Source: Gracilariopsis chorda
Taxonomy: Eukaryota > Rhodophyta > Florideophyceae > Gracilariales > Gracilariaceae
Direction of reading: 5' to 3'
DNA length: 64,000 bases
Assembly: GCA_003194525.1 (NCBI GenBank)
Contig: NBIV01000069.1
Coordinates: 124,001-188,000 of the forward strand
Part shown: one piece after another, positions 21,598 to 31,204 of the stretch
Layout of the letters: each line of letters opens with the position of its first letter
How positions within the stretch are numbered: the first letter of the stretch is position 1
Made by a program: the position numbers and the translations under genes
Notes under the pieces: generated by a model
What the model saw: only the letters and a program-made list of their open reading frames with translations
What the model was told of the DNA's origin: nothing
Database searches by the model: none

Positions 21598-21650
21598 ATC
21601 CCCCCCATCCCCCCCCATCCCCCCCCATCCCCCCCCATCCCCTATCCCCC
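21598..21650 (+). repeat. 10-bp C-tract repeat (ATCCCCCCCC)n just before a start codon
   Basis: About five near-perfect units of ATCCCCCCCC, within a longer pyrimidine-rich run from about 21566, end 23 bases before the ATG at 21673. The opposite strand has five evenly spaced G runs, which could fold as a G-quadruplex. It would lie in the core promoter or 5' UTR of the DUF2470 gene. Confidence 0.8.
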
Positions 21651-21672
21651 ACGCGCCGGTCGTGCCGCTTCC

Positions 21673-22282
21673 ATGAATTCTGCCTTCGTCTCTGTCTTCT
21701 CCAGTCCCGCCCGCGTACCGCGGAACGATCGCTCCACGTGCTCTGCTTCCGCTGCGCCGCTGCGCATGTCCTCGGCTTCCAGACCCGCTGCCAAACGCAT
21801 TGTGCCTGTTGATCCGCCTGCTGTCGCCGTCGCTGCCGCAGAGCAGCGCCATGCCGCCGTACCGGACGTTCCAGAGGTAGCGGCCATCTCCGCAACCGTG
21901 TGCGAGTTCATGAACAAGGAGCACGTGCGAGACATAGCCAATTACATCATCAAGTTTGGAAACAAATTCGTAAGTTCAACACCATATCCCCGTCATGCCT
22001 CCCCACACCACTGTAGCTCACATCTCTGTTCCTCCTTCCGTTCTCCTGCCAACTTGTCCTTTGCCGCCCTTGCAGGATGACTTTTCCCAACTCTCTGCTG
22101 TCAAAATGACGGCGCTGGATGCAGCCGGCTTCACAGCTGATGTCGTATCCTGTGAAGACTCGCACTGCGTTTGTGTTCAAGAGCGCTTGCAATGGCCAAT
22201 GGGCCTTTGCCACAACGCCGCCGAAGTTATCACAGCACTCAAGCATCTCAGTGCCCTTTGCGGCTTACCGGCTGATTTCTAG
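21673..22282 (+). CDS. DUF2470-domain protein, one intron
   Basis: Two exons, 21673-21969 and 22076-22282, give 167 residues. Exon 1 ends on a codon boundary at GTAAGT, and the 106-base intron ends at TTGCAG, so the frame continues without adjustment. Residues about 1-60 are Ser/Ala/Arg-rich and look like an organelle presequence. The rest reads VCEFMNKEHVRDIANYIIKFGNKF, then MTALDAAGFTADVV, then a Val-Gln-Glu-Arg-Leu strand and a final helix. This matches DUF2470: 'hMNxeHxxxlxxYxxxfG', then 'xlDxxGfxl'. The same fold forms the C-terminal part of HugZ-like heme-binding proteins and occurs alone in plastid proteins. Function of the stand-alone form is not established here. An alternative start is the Met at 21766. 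Confidence 0.62.
21970..22075 (+). other. Spliceosomal intron in the DUF2470 gene
   Basis: 106 bases with GTAAGT at the 5' end and a pyrimidine-rich TTTGCCGCCCTTGCAG at the 3' end. It is phase 0: removal joins two frames that both encode DUF2470-like sequence. It is the only intron I can support in the host genes of this window. Confidence 0.75.
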
Positions 22283-23257
22283 ATAAGGGTTACCGCTACC
22301 CTTTGCTGCATGTGCGTCTTTTGGTTTCCTTTTTTTTTGTGCCCCCCTCTCCCCGCTTTGAATAGCGTCACGTGCACTTTGTCCATTCAACCGCTTGTCT
22401 CGGTTGTTGCGCTGAGCCGCACTTTTAATAGTTGCTTTTGTCTCGTAAACCTTTGTAGAGAAGTCTGCTGCCTCGATGCCTTTTAGCTGTCACATGCATC
22501 CACACATTGTCTTTGCACACCCGTGCATCAACATCATTTCTTATCGCATTATGTGTAGTCTTGCCTGATGCTCCCCTCTACACCATCTCTGACACTAGTC
22601 CAAACGCCAAATCCGAGAACAAGCTATCAACTCGAACCGCTCATTTCGGCAAGCTGATCTCTACTATTTACAGACCCCGTCGCACATTCGTTCGTACCCC
22701 CTCCTATTTGCATCAGTAACATGGTCGACGCAACTCCATTAGGGTGTGGCTCTTATTGCTCCTGACATGTTCGGCGCGTCTGCGTCAACATCTTGGTTGT
22801 GCACTCGTGCTGGAAAGACTCCGCAAGTCTACTACCCTTGGCAGAAACTATTCGTTTTACATTTACACAACAACACTGCGTGCTGTACGAAAATCGACCC
22901 AAGCTCGAAGAGAGACAAACTGCGGCTTTCTTTCCTGGGGTTGCTAAGAGATAGATTTCAAACCAGAGTTGCACAGGACGGCAAAGTACAATCTCCCATG
23001 GATCAGCTTATGAGAACGAGCGGTCCGAGATTGCTTAAACTCGCGTTGAGTAGAAGGCTAACTCTGCACCAGAGCTAAAGGGTTAACTAAAATAGTCCAC
23101 TTCTTTCACGTGGTGACGGTAGATGAGGGACATCGGAACAACGTGCCACACCTTTTCATCCTGTACGCTGCAAACTGCAAAGCAAAACTAAAAAAAAGGC
23201 ATTCTGAGCGTGCACGTGGCTCTCTTGATCTCCGAAGATCTGTTCGCCATTCTCAAC
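22283..23257. other. Intergenic, no gene recognised
   Basis: Between two plus-strand genes. A T-rich tract follows the DUF2470 stop at about 22329. Short frames only; the last part is presumably the promoter of the Kae1-like gene. Confidence 0.5.
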
Positions 23258-24652
23258 ATGCTCCACAGAACGCCTTTCTCTGCTCATACCATGCGGCGTT
23301 TCCTCACATTCTGCCCGTCTTTACAATCAGGACGCCTTCACTCAACATATGGACGTACGAAAACACAGAGCTCCAAGGCAAGATGGATCTGCTCCAGAAG
23401 CCGGCGGAGAAAAAATGTGGGAGTGCCGAAGAACGTGCAAATAGGCCGTCCGGCACCCCAGCTCACTCCAGACCAAAGTCCGTGGGAAGACTATCTTATT
23501 CCAGAGCTATCTGGAAATTCAAAACCGAAAGACCCTGTTAGGTACAAGCGTGATCCGTTCATTGTGCTTGGCGTCGAATCGTCCTGTGACGACACCGCAG
23601 CGGCGATCGTTCGTTCCGACGGTGCAGTGCTCGGCGAGAGTCGTGTCTCTCAGGATGCACTGACCGAAGCATGGGGCGGAGTTGTCCCTCACGTCGCGAG
23701 AGATGCGCATGCTGCGGTTATCGAGAGAGTTATTCATCAAGCACTACATGAAGCTCAATTACATGAGCGCGATGTTGATGCCGTGGCAGCGACTATGGGA
23801 CCGGGACTAGAAATCTGTCTGAGAGTAGGCTACCGAGCTGCACGTCAAATTGCGACTACCTATGAAAAAGATTTTGTTGGGGTCAACCACCTAGAGGCAC
23901 ACGTTCTTGTTGCCCGTCTTGACTCCCAAGTATCATTTCCATTTCTAACGCTTCTCGTATCGGGTGGGCATTGCCAACTTCTTCTGGTAAGAGGTGTGGC
24001 TCAGTATGAAGTGCTTGGAGGCACGCTCGATGATGCGCTTGGAGAAGCATTTGACAAGACGGCAAGATTATTAGGGCTTGAAGTCGGTGCTGGTGGTGGA
24101 CCAGCGCTCGAACAATTAGCTTTGAAGGGCGACGCGCATGCAATTCCATTTCCCGTTCCCATGGCCAAGCGTCCCGACTGTAACTTTTCATTTGCTGGCT
24201 TAAAAACGAGCGTTCGCGTGGCGATTGACAAACTGGGCGGGGATGAGGTCGTAAGAGGTGATGAAAGGTTAATGGCCGACGTCGCGGCATCTTTTCAGGA
24301 GACGTGCGTTCGTCACCTTGAACATCGAGTAAGACGAGCACTCAAGTTATGTGCCAAGCATAATCTCAGTGCAAACACTTTGGTTGTTTCTGGCGGCGTT
24401 GCTGCAAATATGGTCGTTCGAACAAGGCTTCAAAAGCTGTGCGAAAGAGCGCAGTGGAAGTGCGTTTTCCCGAAGGTCCGGTTGTGCACAGACAATGGGG
24501 TGATGGTTGCTTGGACCGGTATAGAACGGTTGCGAATGGGCATAGCGGATGACACCAAGAACCTCGATGTCCGAGCTCGATGGCCTCTTGCTGGGCTTGG
24601 TCCGCTATCAGTTCCCATCCCGCCCGAGGCGACAAAAGCACTAGTTGCATAG
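23258..24652 (+). CDS. Organellar tRNA N6-adenosine threonylcarbamoyltransferase (Kae1/TsaD/OSGEPL type)
   Basis: 464 codons from the ATG at 23258. Other in-frame starts are 23210 and 23291; 23258 or 23291 gives the best presequence (MRRFLTFCPSL-SGRLHSTYGR, rich in Arg and Ser). The enzyme transfers threonylcarbamoyl from its AMP ester to A37 of ANN-decoding tRNAs, making t6A. Signatures, numbered from the 23258 start: GVESSCDDTAAAIV (105-118), metal ligands in NHLEAH (His211 and His215), TLLVSGGH (231-238), GGTLDDALGEAFDKTARLLGL (244-264), PDCNFSFAGLKTSVR (306-320), VVSGGVAANMVVR (376-388) and CTDNGVMVAW (410-419) with the metal-binding Asp412. NHLEAH instead of the cytosolic HMEGH form is typical of the mitochondrial Qri7/OSGEPL1 branch. 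The targeted organelle (mitochondrion, plastid or both) cannot be read from sequence. It ends 177 bases from the convergent reductoisomerase gene. Confidence 0.92.
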   Translation: MLHRTPFSAHTMRRFLTFCPSLQSGRLHSTYGRTKTQSSKARWICSRSRRRKNVGVPKNVQIGRPAPQLTPDQSPWEDYLIPELSGNSKPKDPVRYKRDPFIVLGVESSCDDTAAAIVRSDGAVLGESRVSQDALTEAWGGVVPHVARDAHAAVIERVIHQALHEAQLHERDVDAVAATMGPGLEICLRVGYRAARQIATTYEKDFVGVNHLEAHVLVARLDSQVSFPFLTLLVSGGHCQLLLVRGVAQYEVLGGTLDDALGEAFDKTARLLGLEVGAGGGPALEQLALKGDAHAIPFPVPMAKRPDCNFSFAGLKTSVRVAIDKLGGDEVVRGDERLMADVAASFQETCVRHLEHRVRRALKLCAKHNLSANTLVVSGGVAANMVVRTRLQKLCERAQWKCVFPKVRLCTDNGVMVAWTGIERLRMGIADDTKNLDVRARWPLAGLGPLSVPIPPEATKALVA

Positions 24653-24829
24653 GAAAGAACAGAAGCACACAGTAAACCATAGTTGTTGCACTCATACGAC
24701 TAACTGCAAGACTCTGCTTTCGCCTCGTGATTTGCAGGGAAAGCACTACGCTTGGTACTCGGGAAAAGGAGTTTGTTGGACCCGGCCCCAAAACAATGAT
24801 CTTTTACGTATGACTCGCTAGCAACCATC

Positions 24830-26515
24830 CTACGAAAGTGCAGCCCTTGCGGCATCATCTTCTCCTAATCCAGTAAGCGCAATGTCAACAGAAGGTCTCA
24901 ACTTCGCACATTCAATAATTGCAGGATGAATACTGTGATTGAGGAAGTCATCCAAGCGTTTCATATCAAGCGCGTCGCCATTGTCGATAGCAGTGTACGC
25001 CCGTTGCGAGAGATTGTAGTCAAACCGGGGTGCCCACTTCTTGCTGCCTGTGGCCGCAGTAAATGAACAGTTGAAAACCATATACGCAACACCTCTGGCA
25101 TGTAAGTATGGTGAAAGACTGTCAACACTTTCAATGACGGACTCATTAATGATTTCAGACAGCACATGACCCTTCTCCATCAGCACATCAATCTGTGCCA
25201 TCATTGTAGCACAGTACACTCCTGCTGCGAAGGGATCGATGAGATCGTCACTTCGTTCTGAACGCTTGCTTCGCACGACCTGACCAACCTTCCACATGCG
25301 AGTTCCGTCGATAGGAGAGATAACAGGGAATCTCTTCGCTCTATTTCCCGCGGCAATAACAGAGCGAATCTCATTCCCGCATGCAACATCCTCATAGCAC
25401 TCAATGATGATCTCATAAGCCGGCTCATATGAAGCGCAGTATGCTTGAGCAAAGATTGCACGATCTTCCTCATTCATATCGGTGTATACGGCTTTAATAC
25501 CTCGTTTCGAGATAACCCTCGAAACTGGACCGGTGATGCACTCAGTAGAGCGCAAGAAAGCTTCTTCCTCATCCATGCCCTTGTCCATCACAAATCGTCT
25601 CCACAGACTTTCGCAAATGCCATGAATGGCCCCAAGAAGAATGCAACGTTCGCCAAAGATGTCAGAGCGGTATTCATTGCGCAGAGTGGTTTGGAAACTA
25701 AACGGAGCACCAATAGCGACAGCCCATCCAATAGCGAGATCAGTTGCATGTCCATCGGTATCTTGCTCCACAGCAAAGGAGCAGTTGATTCCAGCCCCGT
25801 TCTCAGTCTTTCCTTGCACATAGAGTTTGCGGACGGACGGGCCCATGCCCTTGGGGGCGACGAGAATGACGTTCATGTCCTTCGGGAATGTCTCTCCAAT
25901 GGTATCCATGTGACCAAGGAGGAAGCCATGCGACAGACCGAGTGTAGCACCAGGCTTCATAGCATCAAACACCTTTTTGTAGCAGTTGGCAGTGGCAGCG
26001 TCAGAGATGAGCAAGATGACAAGATCGCTTTCCGAAATGACCTTGTACATCTCGCCAAGTGTGCCGTTCTCCTCTGTGAAGCCTGCCTTCCTGGCATTGG
26101 CCATGGAAGCGGAGCCGTCCCGCAAACCGACAACGACCTTTGCATCGACACCAGCATCCTGGAAGGAATCGCGCAAGTTCTGGGACTGAGCGGGTCCCTG
26201 ACTTCCCCAACCGATGACACCAACCTGCTTAACAGAGGAGAATGCGGCGGGCAGGGAGGAAAAGATATCTCGACCGCCACGCACGATGTATTCGACCGTG
26301 CCAGCCAACTCGATGCGTTCTTTCTTAAAGCACTTGGTATTAAAGTCAGCGGCCTTGGCACGTTCCTCGAGCACAGAGGGTGCAGCCATCATTGTGGGGG
26401 TGCGGCAGCGTGATGTGCGCGGAGCGTGGGCTCGGATCTGAGGAAGAGGGGATGAAAGAAGGGGACGCGACTGGACTGAAGTACCAAGCCATACAGAAGA
26501 GGTGAAAGCAAACAT
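24830..26515 (-). CDS. ilvC: Ketol-acid reductoisomerase, plastid-targeted
   Basis: 561 codons from the ATG at 26515. The frame stays open 194 codons further upstream, but those residues are unlike the family and the chosen Met begins a good presequence. The enzyme isomerises and reduces 2-acetolactate or 2-aceto-2-hydroxybutyrate with NADPH and Mg2+ in valine, leucine and isoleucine synthesis. Residues 1-42 (MFAFTSSVWLG, Ser/Arg-rich) look like a red-lineage plastid transit peptide with Phe near the N terminus. The Rossmann entry is VGVIGWGSQGPAQ (98-110), then VGLRDGS, LSHGFLLGH and VAPKGMGPSVR. The metal-binding signature RSDIFGER (283-290) holds Asp285 and Glu289. The second knotted half carries LSEIINESVIESVDSLSPYLHARG (452-475) and KKWAPRFDY. 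This is the long plant-type (class II) form. Confidence 0.96.
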   Translation of the reverse strand: MFAFTSSVWLGTSVQSRPLLSSPLPQIRAHAPRTSRCRTPTMMAAPSVLEERAKAADFNTKCFKKERIELAGTVEYIVRGGRDIFSSLPAAFSSVKQVGVIGWGSQGPAQSQNLRDSFQDAGVDAKVVVGLRDGSASMANARKAGFTEENGTLGEMYKVISESDLVILLISDAATANCYKKVFDAMKPGATLGLSHGFLLGHMDTIGETFPKDMNVILVAPKGMGPSVRKLYVQGKTENGAGINCSFAVEQDTDGHATDLAIGWAVAIGAPFSFQTTLRNEYRSDIFGERCILLGAIHGICESLWRRFVMDKGMDEEEAFLRSTECITGPVSRVISKRGIKAVYTDMNEEDRAIFAQAYCASYEPAYEIIIECYEDVACGNEIRSVIAAGNRAKRFPVISPIDGTRMWKVGQVVRSKRSERSDDLIDPFAAGVYCATMMAQIDVLMEKGHVLSEIINESVIESVDSLSPYLHARGVAYMVFNCSFTAATGSKKWAPRFDYNLSQRAYTAIDNGDALDMKRLDDFLNHSIHPAIIECAKLRPSVDIALTGLGEDDAARAALS

Positions 26516-26990
26516 GTTGACACGAGAGGGATGGGCGATGGACTGAACACGATGGGGAGATGTGCTGCGAGGAAGGGTATGAGGGTTGTGAAGATTTACA
26601 AGGGTGGTGAAACAATGGGGTATTCCTAGACCGGGAGCACGAGATATGGGCGGTTGGCTATTACTGCCCCTTTTTTTTGTGTTCTGGAGCGATGCATGAG
26701 ATGTGAATAAGAGGGTCGCCGGCGGTCCACACTGTCGTCTGTGGACTCCACAGACGACATCACCCAGCGGCTTGGCCTGATCTGCGTTGGACAGCGCATG
26801 CTCTTGCCATGGACCATGACCATCATCATGATCTGTGATCCAATGGCCTTGCGCAAATTTGAAGTGCGGCCGTGCGGTGGCTGTCGTGTGATGAGTTTGC
26901 TTACTTGCCATGGCTCTGGAGAAAGACGCTGTTGGGCGCCTGTCTCCATCGCGCCCTTTACCTCGAGAGATTTCGCTACTACCACCACCG
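26516..26990. other. Spacer upstream of the reductoisomerase gene
   Basis: 475 bases between two minus-strand genes. It contains T8 at 26672-26679 and a run of CAT repeats near 26817. It should hold the 5' UTR and promoter of the reductoisomerase gene. No separate gene seen. Confidence 0.45.
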
Positions 26991-28103
26991 TCAGTCGATG
27001 TGCACCACGTCGGCAGATTGCTGCAAGTTACGGCTTGCCTTTGCAGAAAGCTTTCTACGACGACTTCCCATAAACGACCAGTCGCCATCTGGCACAAGTC
27101 GTTCTAGTTCCTCCTCAACGCGCTCCCCGAACAGCCGCACCATGTTCCAGAAAGAGCGTGGAGACACAATAGCCATAGTATTCACTCGCAGTTTCTCCCT
27201 TTCCTCCCGATTCTTCAGAACACCGCGAAACGCCTCCGTCAGAAGTTCAGGAGGAACTTTAAACATGCTTGCTTCCTCAGTCCACGCGCGTGCACCAAGC
27301 GCTCGGTACCGAACCTTGAAAGTTACTCCACCTTTATCAATGATTTCGTATCGCTTTGCAAGCCATGCTTCATATCGTCGTTCCCCTTCGGCTTCCCACT
27401 GCCGCTTCTCCAAAGCGCTTCGAAGGCCTTCTCTAAATGATTTGCCACATACGTCAAGTTCTTCAACCCTTTTTTCCACAGATTGTGCCAATGCTGCACC
27501 AATTAGTCCACGCGCGTCCTCCCCAACAAGAGTTTCCAGAACCTCCCCAGCGTCCTTTCTCTCAGACCTTTTTCTCTTGACACCATCCAAAGTCGCCACT
27601 CCACCACCCGTAACAGCAGTGCCATTGGGCTTAGCAACTCGACGCCTCTTTCCAGTGCCGGGCTTAGTGAGTTCAACTTCAATAACTTCATCGTCCTCTG
27701 CATTGCTTGCGTCAGGTTTCCATTCGTCACCGCTGTCTATTTCTTCCGCGTTTCTGGTTAGATCTGTAACAACACTCACGTTTCCCCTTGCATCACGTGC
27801 ACTTGTAGCAGAGGCGCTGCGCGCTTGTGTCGCAGTGCGCTTCCGAGTTCGCTTTGTTCGCTTCGGAGGTTCCACAATCAGCGAATCCCCTGACTTTAGT
27901 ATTGTGCTGACCTCCACATCAGCAGAAGCTTCCACGACGCGGGGTGGATGACCAGCAATCAATACTCGCTCCGGTTCCACGCGCAGCTTTGCGTCTTTTA
28001 GGACTCGACTGATCAGCGCCCCGTATGTTTCGTCAGGGGAGACGTCGCTCAGTGTAACTTGCTTCCCATCCGGGAAACGGAATCTTAACCTCAGGGGGGA
28101 CAT
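26991..28103 (-). CDS. Protein with OTU1-like ubiquitin-fold N terminus and conserved-looking C-terminal domain
   Basis: 370 codons. Residues 1-78 resemble the UBX-like N-terminal domain of OTU1/YOD1: a start like LRLRFRFPDGKQVTL, then RVLIAGHPPRVVE, then ILKSGDSLIVE, where OTU1 has 'LLxGxPP' and 'LxxGDTLIVE'. In OTU1 this fold binds Cdc48/p97. No OTU protease domain follows. Instead a basic stretch KRTKRTRKR (80-88, nuclear-like) leads into an acidic linker and a helical region of about residues 205-355, with TFKVRYRALGARAW, MFKVPPELLTEAFRGVL and SPRSFWNMVRLFG followed by RRRKLSAKASRNLQQ. I do not recognise that domain. It may be a ubiquitin/p97-linked factor, which is inference. It lies 475 bases upstream of the reductoisomerase gene on the same strand. 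Confidence 0.6.
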   Translation of the reverse strand: MSPLRLRFRFPDGKQVTLSDVSPDETYGALISRVLKDAKLRVEPERVLIAGHPPRVVEASADVEVSTILKSGDSLIVEPPKRTKRTRKRTATQARSASATSARDARGNVSVVTDLTRNAEEIDSGDEWKPDASNAEDDEVIEVELTKPGTGKRRRVAKPNGTAVTGGGVATLDGVKRKRSERKDAGEVLETLVGEDARGLIGAALAQSVEKRVEELDVCGKSFREGLRSALEKRQWEAEGERRYEAWLAKRYEIIDKGGVTFKVRYRALGARAWTEEASMFKVPPELLTEAFRGVLKNREEREKLRVNTMAIVSPRSFWNMVRLFGERVEEELERLVPDGDWSFMGSRRRKLSAKASRNLQQSADVVHID

Positions 28104-29155
28104 GTTACGATGGATATGTGATGGTCACGAAGGCCGAAACGTTGAGATGATGTCTCCAGGGCCTAGTCACCAGTCAATACTTCTCACTTGGTTTAAGCAC
28201 GGAGGTAAGGAGTGAGGAAAGAAAAGGCCTTCTCTCATCAGGCCAAATTCTGTCCGGTTTTCAGAATGTGTCTTGTAGAGCACATTCTACTCTTTAATCT
28301 TAAAGCGTACTACCAAGGGTACTGCTACTGCATAACTGCTGCAGTGCTGTGAGCGTCATGTTGCACGATTTCACGACACCGGACGACAACAGTCCTCTTT
28401 GTACCCTTATTTTCTGGAGAATAGATCAAAAATAGATGCGTAGCTCGAGAGTACCAGCACAGGCGTGCAATGCCAATGTAGTAAATAGGCACAAACTCCG
28501 ATAAAGAACCAAGATCCAAGGTAGAAAGGAAACCCGGTAGTGACCGCACGACACAACGAGCAACAAAACCCGGTACAATGTAGCAAGGAGACTACAACAG
28601 CGGATAATCTACGCAATCAAAACCTTAGATCTAGCACAGTGCTGATGATCAGTCCAATTATACCTCAATGGCCTACACACATGACTAAAATCTTAGGTTC
28701 CGTGCATCTTGCTACATAAGAAGATCCCAAACAAGAACAGTGTAGTACAAGCACTTGAAAAGATGCGGGCAACCAAGCTGCAACACATAAAGAGGGGGGT
28801 GGTGAACAGTGTTGTTGATAGCATTGAAAACCAGACTGCTTTTAGAGAAGGTGGGGGTTGCCAAAGGAAGAAGAAGTGATCTGGTCTGAGTTGGCTTGGA
28901 GCCCACCAAACTCTGGATATTAGAGACAATCATTCTATATGAATACCCTATAGTCTCACATACTAGGTTTAAGTAACAACTCATAACAATCTGTCGTGGG
29001 ACATTTCCTGGCCATGACGGACCAGTTTCTCGAAAACTATTGTATCTACTAGGGTAGTTTTGAGTATATATAATACCTTTTTCTGGCATCAGATGATCTC
29101 AGCAACATTTTTACAACCACCACACCATGTCTAAACATCCACGTCCAAATGTTAG

Positions 29156-30052
29156 TGTAGTGCAATACTCGCAAGCGGGACAACAAAAAAAGACGTTCGG
29201 ATCTTCCGCTCTGGAGGGTAACGCAGCGAACGGAGCCTCTCCGGATGAGCACAACGAATTCGGGTTGCAAAGCCGAGGCTCACCCTCACACCAAGCGGAG
29301 AGAGTTGAAACGGTAGGATTAGGATCACCAAGAATGGGAAAACAGCCCTTCCAAGGAGTACGAGTCCACGTAAGTGGGGGAAGACGTCACGGGATACCGG
29401 CACGAGAGACACGCGTCAGCGGTGACGAGCAACCACACAAAGGGTAGAAACCATGAGAGTGGGGTAAGGGAAATACAGGGGATGCCCAATTAGGGGCGAC
29501 AGGGGTGTGGGCCAACGGGGCCACGAAAAAAGGTACAAAGAAACCCTATAAAGGGGTGAGAACACGGCGGTGGTGAGTTAAGTGACAAACGCCCAAGGCG
29601 GTGATACTCCTGGTGACGCAGGGTGGATATTTCTACCGTTAGTAACGCGGCTTTACCTCCGAGGAGTGTAGAAGACTCGCGAAAGCGGAAAAGACTTAGA
29701 GCCAAGAACCCTGGCTTGGGAAGTTTACTCAGTGTCAGGGCGAGGTTGCCGACCCACTATATAGTGTATTAATCTCCCTGATGTAGCGTAGATAAATTAT
29801 AAATAATAAATATAAATTAAATAAATGTCCACACTGTGGTGCCAACCTCCTCCTGACGATCCGTGTCACACGTTGTCCACTCACGCCTTGGGCGGCGCAC
29901 GGCGCATGCACAGGTGTGACCCTGGTGCACAGTGCACAGTGCAGACCCACTGAGAGCTGAGACACCCACTAATAGCGGTAGTAATCATAAACACGCGAAA
30001 GCGGCAAAAACACCAAGTCCATGCAAACCTCCCTCAAGAGGGTTGCACTTCA
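29156..30052 (-). mobile_element. Solo LTR (fossil), related to the Ty3/gypsy LTRs at 33.7 and 44.5 kb
   Basis: About 897 bp, starting TGTAGTGCAA and ending GCACTTCA on the plus strand. The order of landmarks (GACGTTCGG-ATCTTCC, TCGGGTTGCAAAGCCGAGG, TTAGAGCCAAG, a late AT-rich TAAATAAA block) is the same as in the LTRs of the 33.75-45.40 kb element. The flanks GTTAG (29151-29155) and GTCAG (30053-30057) look like a 5-base target duplication with one change. It sits in the small gene of R-family copy 1. Orientation is the same as the 33.75-kb element (coding strand minus). A diverged, fairly old insertion. Confidence 0.72.
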
Positions 30053-30397
30053 GTCAGCCGGCTCGTTCGAGAGATATCCAACGATTGCTCCCGGGAACCA
30101 CCTTGTAAACGCAGTCGTTTCATCTATGACGAAGCTCCCGAGGCCGGGCTTTCCACCGAATAGGTGCTCTCCATTCAGGCAAAGTATGGCCTGACGCCTC
30201 AGGACAGCGCCATCAACCCACCTTACGGTGTTGCTCATTTTGGTGTCCTACTCCTGGCTCTGGCAGATGGCCACCAGAAAGTAGGTGAGCTGCAGCCTTC
30301 CCTTCAATATCGTTTGGAGCGCCTGCCCCTTTTATATACACAAGGGATTCTAGAAGGAATGGTATTCGTGGCGCGGATTCGTCGGCATACCCTTTGA
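30053..30397 (+). pseudogene. R-family small protein gene, main part of copy 1
   Basis: The frame begins at the ATG at 29127 (MSKHPRPNVS), is interrupted by the LTR, and resumes at 30056 to end at 30397, about 125 codons in all with one internal stop. The C-terminal part reads VLLLALADGHQKVGELQPSL, then LPLLYTQGILEGMVFVARIRR. It aligns with APKLYVPGLMHGAVFAPIWR in copy 2 (52943-53365), giving the shared pattern P-x-L-Y-x2-G-[IL]-[LM]-x-G-x-V-F. I know no family with this pattern. The agreement of two diverged copies in one frame is the evidence that this was once a real protein. Confidence 0.55.
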
Positions 30398-30519
30398 GGG
30401 GTGTCATGCTTGCGGTGGCCACAGCAATAGATGAAAAATTGCAGAGAGAGGACTAATATATGCTACCATCTTTCTCTATGATGTGAATAAACTGCTTTTT
30501 CTTGCGTGTATACGTTGCA

Positions 30520-30960
30520 ATAGAGATGCGGTACTGCTGGTCGTGGTGGCACAGGTGTCGCTGGGCGCTCCGGCACGAGGCACCGCAGCGCCAGATTAGT
30601 TCCAGTGGGTGCGTGGGAGTGCAATCGAGCACAGGCGCCCGAATGTTGGGTGCGAAAGCAGGCGGATGGGCGACCATTTTAGCTTGCATTTTGCCGAATG
30701 TATGCTCACGGAAAGGCCAGTGGAGCACATATTTGGCATAGGCGGTGAGCGTCCTGAAGAAGGTGACACTCTGGGCAGGGACGCGCGCCGGCTGTATGAG
30801 TGGGCGCAGCGGCGGCGGTCTGACGGAACGTCCTGGCGGACAGCGAGGGACGGACGAGAATGCAGTTCGGTGGGCGGGGCGCAGCGGCAGCGCCTATCTT
30901 CTGGTGCCAGAGGCGTTGGTAGTGAAAGGAACGTGGAGAGGGGGGTTTTAGTGGAAGAAG
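30520..30960 (-). pseudogene. GC-rich segment in R copy 1, possible captured host gene fragment
   Basis: Clearly GC-richer than its surroundings. A minus-strand frame (to about 30710) reads RPCPECHLLQDAHRLC followed by QIC, a CxxC...CxxC pattern that recalls zinc-binding ribosomal protein bL32, but the flanking residues do not clearly support that family. It sits between the small gene and the terminal segment, the same position that a different GC-rich segment occupies in R copy 2. Confidence 0.35.
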
Positions 30961-31204
30961 CGAGAGGGATATCCCCAAAAAGATTTTGAGATCAAATCTC
31001 ATATGTACTTCTTCACTTAGGCCAAAAGAAGGGGGGGCTGTCCAACAAGCACCAACACAGGCATGCAATGCCAATAGATAGTAGATCGAAAAAGAATACC
31101 CTTCTCAACGGCTTAGTTTGGTACGGGGTTATATTTTGGACAGTTTCCCGCTACTACGATTTACACCAAAACACCCTACAGGTGAACGTTGTATTTATTG
31201 TGGA

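Larger units (their letters stand above)
28340..31050 (+). mobile_element. R-family mobile element, copy 1 (split by a solo LTR)
   Basis: Unclassified repeat element. Parts in order: an upstream segment (28340-28640) shared with 51570-51910 and, in diverged form, 50985-51260; a leader (about 28720-29126) shared with 52580-52942 and 53975-54149, including CAACTCATAACAA, TCCTGGCCATG and a TATATATAA box at about 29065; an ATG at 29127 opening a small protein gene; a solo LTR (29156-30052) inside codon 10; the rest of the small gene to 30397; a GC-rich segment (about 30520-30960); and a terminal segment (about 30975-31045, GAGATCAAATCTCATATG ending in a G run). The terminal segment recurs at 53885-53970 and 55560-55660. 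The class of element is unknown. Confidence 0.6.

Noticed and set aside
20989-21924. 311-codon minus-strand frame
   Set aside because: It runs through the tandem repeat and C-tract and overlaps exon 1 of the DUF2470 gene; composition is that of translated repeats.
26516-27097. 194-codon N-terminal extension of ketol-acid reductoisomerase
   Set aside because: Unlike the family, overlaps the 3' end of the upstream gene, and the Met at 26515 starts a proper transit peptide.
26872-27951. 359-codon plus-strand frame
   Set aside because: Ser/Arg-rich shadow of the ubiquitin-fold gene on the opposite strand.
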